64,000 bases of DNA from NCBI RefSeq assembly GCF_037975245.1, contig NC_092575.1:8526001-8590000 (forward strand), given 5' to 3'. This document shows positions 57,540 through 64,000 of the stretch, piece after piece. The DNA is from Apostichopus japonicus (taxonomy: Eukaryota > Echinodermata > Holothuroidea > Aspidochirotida > Stichopodidae). How positions within the stretch are numbered: position 1 is the stretch's first letter; each line of letters begins with the position of its first letter. The translations under genes and the position numbers were made by a program. The notes beneath the pieces were generated by a model that did not search any database, was not told where the DNA came from, and saw only the letters and a program-made list of their open reading frames with translations.

Positions 57540-59309
57540 TGAGAGCAGTGAGCTCACTTTGACAGTCAGACTACCAGGGAAGAGCAACCAGTAGTTGAAT
57601 CAATGTGGAGAAGGAACTGGTCCCATCACCAGCTCAGAGAAAAAACAACAAGGATTTTCATGTTTGTATTTTGATCATTGAACTTCACTGCTTCATAAGA
57701 AAAGCATCAACAATTTGATCACTGCTGCTATGAAAAATATTGTTTGTTGAGTTGAATAGGGTTCAGTGCCAATAGAGGGCAGCAAACTGATATAACAGAT
57801 TTTTACATTGAGGAAGTATGTTTGCAATGTAAATGTAAATGTATATTTTAAATGATGATCATTGTTTAGACATGATAAATGTTAAACATGCTTGGAAATT
57901 TGAAGTACATGTAAAAATTAGAATGTGTTGATGACTGTGCAGGGGTGGAGGAGCCAAGGGGGCATTGCAGCACATACAGTCCCAGCTTTGTGGGAAACCT
58001 CTACAGTGTCATTCTCATAAATTACAATGCCCCTTTATGTAATAAAATGTACCTCCTAACAATGTTTGTATGTGAAATGTGCACATTTGTTATTTACAAA
58101 GTGCCTATCTGTCAGAAATTGCAATTTGCTGCTATCTAATAATTAAGAGCTAAAAGCCATTCAAATACCAGGATTTGTGGCACAGAATGCACAGACGATC
58201 CGTTTTGTCGGAGATTTTGTGTTAAATTCTGCTTTTTTTCCCATAAATCAAAATCACACATGACAGGTCCCAAATTTGTGAAAAATTATTAGCATTCTTG
58301 ATGTTTTAATACAAGAGGACTCTGTATGCAGTTATATTGCAGATATGATTGCATGTCCTGCACTTCAAATTAAATCAGTACCAGATAAGACAAGCTATGG
58401 ACTATATTAAGTTGTTAACTTTTGACAATTGCTTTTGTCTAAATTGACCAGCACTTTAGCAGTCAATGATCTACCGAATTTGTCCAGTCAGTGATAGCTA
58501 CAAATCTTATGAAGGGTTTCACACGTTGTTGTGTATATTATGTAGATCCATTTGTAATTTATGTTCTTTGAAAGGGCAGTACAAAAGGGTTATATTTATA
58601 TATTCCACGTCACACAATGTACTTTGTCAAAGTCAGTGACATTATCAATCAGGCATTTGTCTGCAGTAGGTCTGAGGACAGACATCAATATCCTATGAAG
58701 GGTACATCCAAATGTCATATGTCTAACTTCTATGTGTCTCTGTTTATAAAGAATAAACCCCAAGACAAACTGTACATGTTTGTTTGTTGGGTTAACTTAA
58801 AGATTTGGTTGGGGCAACTGTATCCCACTCTCAAAGATTATGTTGCTTCTTGGAAGCAAATAAACTTTGATAAAACAAATATCTGTATAAAATATTTACT
58901 TAATACACATAGCCAAAGGTTGATGTGGTTCTCATCTGTAATTAGGTAAATCTATATCTCAAAGATACTGTAGATCTTACATCATAGGCAATACTTAGGT
59001 AGGAGATTGATTAACAACAAATTTAAGTAACTGTCTGCTGGAGATTGAGTATTTGCCTCCTCATTTTCTTTGATTCTTTGAAAGCAAATTACCATGATAT
59101 CCCCATAGCAACTATCCTGACAGCTCTTATGCCATCTCATCCTTTGAATATTACATTAGCAAGCACTAATGAGGCAGAACTCAGAAAGTGATGTTGTTAA
59201 AGGGTTTATTTAAATAGCTTTAAAGGGGTACCTCTAAATTAGGTCACATCTTTGTAACACACCCTGTCAATCAGAAGCTACACATGTATCATATTTGGTT
59301 TTGTTGACA

Positions 59310-60200
59310 TCAGTTAACATGTATGCAATCATGATGGTGGGTGTTTGTGCGTGTGTCACACCTCTTTTGTCCTAAAGCATAATATCTTGGGAAACTTGGA
59401 TGCATCCTTGGCATGTAGCTACCTCATATTGACTAGATAACACCTGTTTTTATTGGACATAATTCAGTAGCTGACAAGTCCGAAAACATAAACATGATAT
59501 CTCAATAAAGAAACTTGAATGTATTAAGTTCATGATCCCTATTCTTCTAGCAGATCTCAGTAACCATTTAAGCTCCACAAAGGTCAAAAAAACTTAAACA
59601 AGATATATCAAGAAGGGAATCTTAGCTGTGTCCCATATGTAATATGTGGTTTCATATTTTGTGTATGAACTCAATTCATTTTTAATTGAGGTCAAATATA
59701 ATATTGGGTCATTTGAGAGCAAAGCTTTCAATAATCCTAGGAGGCTTCCTAACATTTGTATGTGCAATGCCTTCTTGTTGATTCCTTGCCAAAGACAACT
59801 GGAAGCTATGCAATAGTGATGACGTGGTTATAGTTGTTAAGGTCAACAGTCTAAAAACTTTGTAAACACAATAACTCAAGAAGTGAACCTAGGATGACCA
59901 TCATACTTGGGCATGTGCTTCCAACTTAATGAACACACTAATGGTATTGCTTTCTGTGGAGGTTTAAAGGACATGTAAGACCAATGTCTGAAAGTTTTTA
60001 TTCATGATAACTTCAGACATAAGGCTTGACTTAATTTCAAACTTCATATGTGGGTCCAAATTATTAAATACAACAAAAGGATTGTTTGTTTGTTTTCAAA
60101 ATTCCTTCCGGTCAGGGGTAATTTGAGTTTGACAGAAATCAAAGTTTCAATCCCTTGCAATCACAGTTACTCCAAAAGTAGTTAATACCTGATATATCAA
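59310..60200 (+). repeat. AGGTCA-rich repeat family, 3' UTR copy
   Basis: Degenerate units with GATATCTC, GCATGTAGCTACC, GAGGTCAAATA, TTGATTCCTTGCCAAAG and GTCTAAAAACTTTGTAAAC. Lies within the probable isoform B 3' UTR. Confidence 0.45.
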
Positions 60201-61811
60201 TCCATCGTAAAAGAACTTACATCAAATGTTCTCATATTAAAAGTGACATCACTCAGTCTGTACCTAATAAACCACCTCATCAAACTCATTGCTCACAATT
60301 CACTTATTTCTAGATACCCAAGTAGTATTCATATTACTTTAGTTTCCATTTTAATTGAGGAGATCAAACCATTGTTTGATACTCATTCCATGTGACTTTA
60401 TGGAATGTATCACACATCTCTTCTTGAAATATTCACAAATGTGGAAAAACAAATGATCCTGAAGAAACAAATTTAACAAGTGATATTCATTATTGCATGT
60501 GTATGAATCACAATTAACAATCCCCTTTAGTCCTGACAACTTTTAATCACATGGAAGTGCAAAAAAGTGTTGATTCAAATACCACCATTTGAGGGAGGCA
60601 ATGGGTTTCAATTTAATTGGAGTATCCTAGTATAGCTCAGATCTTCAGATAATTAATTAAACTAGTGCTTCTAGGTTCTCGCCAAAGGAGGCACGGTAAA
60701 TAGATTTAAAATATACCTGACACTGTATTTTGTGGATCAATTGATAAAAAGTAGAATACAATTTCAAAGATGCAAATTTGACATATTTTGAAAGTAGTTC
60801 ATGTTCAGTGGTTGTTCGACACGTCCAAACCAGCTCTTTGATTGGTCTATTGCAGCAGCATCAGATGTGGCTTTAGTGACAAAGTAATGCATGAATACTC
60901 TTAAAGTACATTTAATGAGAGCTTTGTGCAGAACCTGTATTAGGTTGGTAACTTTTAAGATTGAACTGAATTTTTCAATACACCCTTGTAGTTCATGTGT
61001 CTTTATCTGTTGCATATGTGGAAAGTATTGAGCACTAATTACAATGCTGTTTATCTGAAGTAATAGCTGGTGTACACTAGGTTTTATTTTATGTATGGTT
61101 TATGCTTAACATTGTTAAACAATTAATGTTAAAAATTATGTTTCCTTTTATATGATAACTTCTTTCTTTTCATATATAAATGAAATATGTATCATGATCA
61201 TTGTTTTAGCAGTATAGCATTCACATAATTAAATAATGGCATTTTTAGTAGCATTTTCATGTTCTAGAGTAGCTTGTTCCCTTCCTTTCACCTCTTTCAA
61301 TTAACTTCCTTGACATCAATTTGGTCTTGCTAGTATGTGTAAACACTATCAGGGTACTTCTTGCATCTCTTGTAGTGAGAACATTTTGTATATCCTATTG
61401 TTAGAGTTTTATCAAATGCTTATAATAATCTAATAACTCAAGAATGCAACCGAAGGAAATCAATTGCTTGACGTACGGAAACACAGATTAATGGAAAATG
61501 TGTGCAATTGAGAGATTGGCCATTTAATCATGAAATGATCATTGAAATATTGTTGTCTACGACTATGAATTAATATAACAGATACACCTACTGTTTTATT
61601 AATATTATTTTTAAAATCATTGTGGAGTTTACTAAAGATATATGTGTTACTGACTTTTTCCAACAAGTATTTTCATACTGTCTGTAATGCCTTCCACCTT
61701 GATCTCTTCTCAGTCAGCCTACAAATGTCTAGAACATTAATTTGCAGCCCAGAATCTGCCATCTGTATATTATATTTGTAATTGTATAGTGTTAAAGAAA
61801 TAATGTGTTCA

Positions 61812-61819
61812 TGTAAATA
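61812..61819 (+). promoter_or_regulatory. Pumilio-type element, isoform B 3' end
   Basis: TGTAAATA, 15 bases upstream of the ATTAAA signal. The surrounding bases (ATGTAAATATAC) are the same as at the end of the isoform A transcript. Confidence 0.45.
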
Positions 61820-61833
61820 TACTGCAAAGCATT

Positions 61834-61839
61834 ATTAAA
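61834..61839 (+). terminator. Candidate poly(A) signal, isoform B
   Basis: ATTAAA is followed by TGTGTTCATTTCATGTC, a T/GT-rich stretch. It lies about 4.3 kb after the exon B stop. Confidence 0.4.
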
Positions 61840-61860
61840 GCTATATTGTGTTCATTTCAT

Positions 61861-62928
61861 GTCATATCATTGCCTTTACATCTTCTGTTATTGCACATGT
61901 AACACAATCATCATCGTCTGCAAACACCTGCTGTATGTTGTCGCTCCTATCAATTTCAATGATGTCCATTTTCTGACCTTTCACATATTTCTTTAAAAGT
62001 GAACGACTATTGAATTCTTCAATTTTGGTTCTTCTTTTGCTGAAAGTTAACTATATTCTCTATGAGAGCACAATATAAGGTGTCTGCACTGTGCATAGCT
62101 TGTGTTGTAGTTACCACGAAAGTGGATAAAGTTGGATAAATGTCATAAATTGACCCCTTATATCGTAGCCAGACGGACGAAAAGCCAAACACAGACTGTT
62201 GGAATATTGCTCAAGAACATTGCATATGTAAAGTGTATTAACAATGAGCAGATATTGTGTTTTATCTTAGTCACATGGATACTTAACTAGAAAACCTGTG
62301 TGGCTCAGCATAACCCCCCCCCCCTCCCTCTTTCCCCTTCAGCCCTCCCCACTCCAATAACATGGTGATACACGTCTTGTTAAGACACAGAAAAGAACCT
62401 GAGCGTAGCACGCAAGCTAATACCAAGCAAATGTTATGATATTATACCCGCCTTAAGTTCCTATCCAACTCATCACAGGTCAGTCTACTGTACGTGGCAA
62501 TACACACCTCCACCAAAAACAATAAGGGACTTGTACTCAATGTGATGCATCCACACACCAAGTACGAGTAGTATCCACGATTTCCTTATTTAAATATCAT
62601 GTAAAAGGGTTTTAGTAAAATGTAAAAGAGTTTTACCTCTGGTGACCTCAAATGCGATTTGACCTCACAGGCAACAGTATTCTTGTACTCATTATGGCAA
62701 ATCCATACACCCTGTATGAATCATGTTTTAAAGGTTTTCAGGCCACGGCACTGAAATATTTTTAAAAGTACTCGCCATTTGGCGACCGTGACTAATAGTC
62801 TACTCAAAACTCACAATAACAATAAAAATTCACTCGCCACTATGATCGCGGCTCAAGTCTCCATAGAACTGATCTACAACATCAATACTTTCTATGAACA
62901 AAGGTCAGATACATTGTGCTACGTATTT
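61861..62928. other. Downstream intergenic sequence
   Basis: No gene recognised. It includes a poly-C/CT stretch at about 62313-62350 and, at about 62630-62730, an AGGTCA-family fragment on the minus strand (GGTGACCTCAAATGCGATTT). Confidence 0.6.
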
Positions 62929-63010
62929 GCACATTGGAAAATTATGTTGGAAAATTGTGCACATTGGAAAATTATGTTGTAAAATTGTGCACATTGGAAA
63001 ATTATGTGCA
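62929..63010 (+). repeat. 30-bp minisatellite, about 2.7 copies
   Basis: The unit GCACATTGGAAAATTATGTT (then GKAAAATTGT) starts at 62929, 62959 and 62989 with almost no change. Because 30 is divisible by three it reads open in several frames, but no gene is suggested. Confidence 0.9.
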
Positions 63011-63194
63011 ATTTGAAATGTACACAGTTGTAAAATGCCCGACGATCTGTCCGTTACAAAGTATCAATCGAAAGCGTTGCAGTGCGTTCTCTTGGCAGTA
63101 CAGCAAATATATACGAGAAATAGCTTTGTGAAAAAGTAACACTAGGCTCTTCATACTAGGGTCTTAACAAGACTAAGTAGCTAGGTGTGCTCGA

Positions 63195-63527
63195 GTCCTT
63201 AGCCTATACAGTACCTCACTGCTACTTTCGACAGCTACTCGATTAGCGCGATTCGTACATTTTCCCAATTATTTTCTTAGCTGCAGATTAGTGTGCGAAC
63301 AATAAGTCCTTAGCCTATACAGTACCTCACTGCTACTTTCGACAGCTACTCGATTAGCGCGATTCGTACATTTTCCCAATTATTTTCTTAGCTGCAGATT
63401 AGTGTGCGAACAATAAGTCCTTAGCCTATACATTACCTCACTGCTACTTTCAACCGCTACTCGATTCGCGCGATTCGTACATTTTCCCAATTATTTTCTT
63501 AGCTGCAGATTAGTGTGCGAAAAATAT
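63195..63527 (+). repeat. 111-bp tandem triplication
   Basis: Units start at 63195, 63306 and 63417 (GTCCTTAGCCTATACA...). The first two look identical; the third differs at about four positions. Confidence 0.93.
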
Positions 63528-64000
63528 CGCTATTACTCCATCACACTACCTTAATCAAGGCGATCTTTCACGCACTGAAAATCTAAGGTTGAAAGAGCAT
63601 CTTTCTTCCACTTACAACTGGTGTTGAGTGAAAATCTTTGCAAAAAAATCCGAGCATCATAATAACAAACCCGTCTCAAAACTCATTAAATTGTTGTATA
63701 TTTTCGGTAATTATGACTCATGGCATGTACGAAATGCCTAAATAAATAATTTAGGACATGCTTGGCCAGCTTAAATATTGGTATTCTGACAGGATTTTTT
63801 TTTTTTAACAATGCTGATTGTTAGTAGTGCACATGCATATACTCTACTGTGCAGAGGTTGGCAGCGTACATAATGCACGTGCAGACAGCGAACCATTTTA
63901 CACAGTTAAATCGCATTGAGATCGGTAATTGATAAAAATATAACTAGGTGACAGTTAATTTTCGTAAACGGCTAGCCATTTCCCCAACGCAACTGCCTCC
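63528..64000. other. End of window
   Basis: A minus-strand relic of repeat R is at about 63868-63930 (reverse complement reads AACTGTGTAAAATGGTTCGC). Otherwise nothing recognised. Confidence 0.55.

Larger units (their letters stand above)
57540..61860 (+). other. Probable 3' UTR of isoform B
   Basis: No supported coding sequence is seen. A stretch at about 59310-60200 belongs to the AGGTCA-rich repeat family, so this UTR, if full length, includes repeat sequence. Upstream AATAAA hexamers (58041, 58750 region) could give shorter transcripts. The limits are inferred. Confidence 0.4.

Noticed and set aside
58617-58949. 110-residue open frame in the isoform B 3' UTR region
   Set aside because: No recognised domain and no separate promoter evidence; probably chance.
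62779-63131. Open frames with a repeated CTLENYV-type peptide
   Set aside because: Produced by a 30-bp minisatellite whose period keeps frames open; not evidence of a protein repeat.

Overview
This is a eukaryotic, AT-rich, intron-heavy window. It holds one protein-coding gene that can be read from start codon to stop: a plus-strand syntaxin-1-type Qa-SNARE, 289 residues, with coding exons from 2269 to 57539. Every constitutive exon has the splice phase and, where I can compare from knowledge of vertebrate STX1 genes, the same length. The protein resembles bilaterian syntaxin-1 throughout. The repeat landscape (hAT MITEs with 8-bp target duplications, a DIRS-like reverse transcriptase fossil, tRNA-derived SINEs, TAGGCCTA-rich stretches) suggests a marine invertebrate, perhaps an echinoderm such as a sea cucumber. 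That species guess is weak.

Layout. 1-1653: hAT-type elements, one bounded by perfect 8-bp duplications, about 0.6 kb upstream of the start codon. 2269-2298: exon 1. 4792-39505: exons 2-9, separated by introns of 0.45-12 kb that are full of repeats. Intron 4 carries a 4.7-kb element with perfect 34-bp terminal inverted repeats and nine copies of one 14-bp motif. Intron 5 carries a 2.7-kb inverted-repeat element and the reverse transcriptase fossil.

43886-57539: two alternative last exons of equal coding length (78 nt). Each supplies a complete C-terminal transmembrane anchor and its own stop codon, so the gene can make two syntaxins with the same SNARE core and different membrane anchors. 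Each terminal exon is followed by a long region ending in a candidate poly(A) signal, with a Pumilio-type UGUAAAUA element just upstream in both cases. 50.6-54.6 kb holds a degenerate tandem array rich in AGGTCA. 61.9-64 kb, after the gene, holds short tandem repeats and dispersed repeat fragments.

No bacterial features, CRISPR arrays, rRNA genes or convincing functional tRNA genes were seen. Most other open frames are short and unsupported. All comparisons were made by eye; no alignments or database searches were run.
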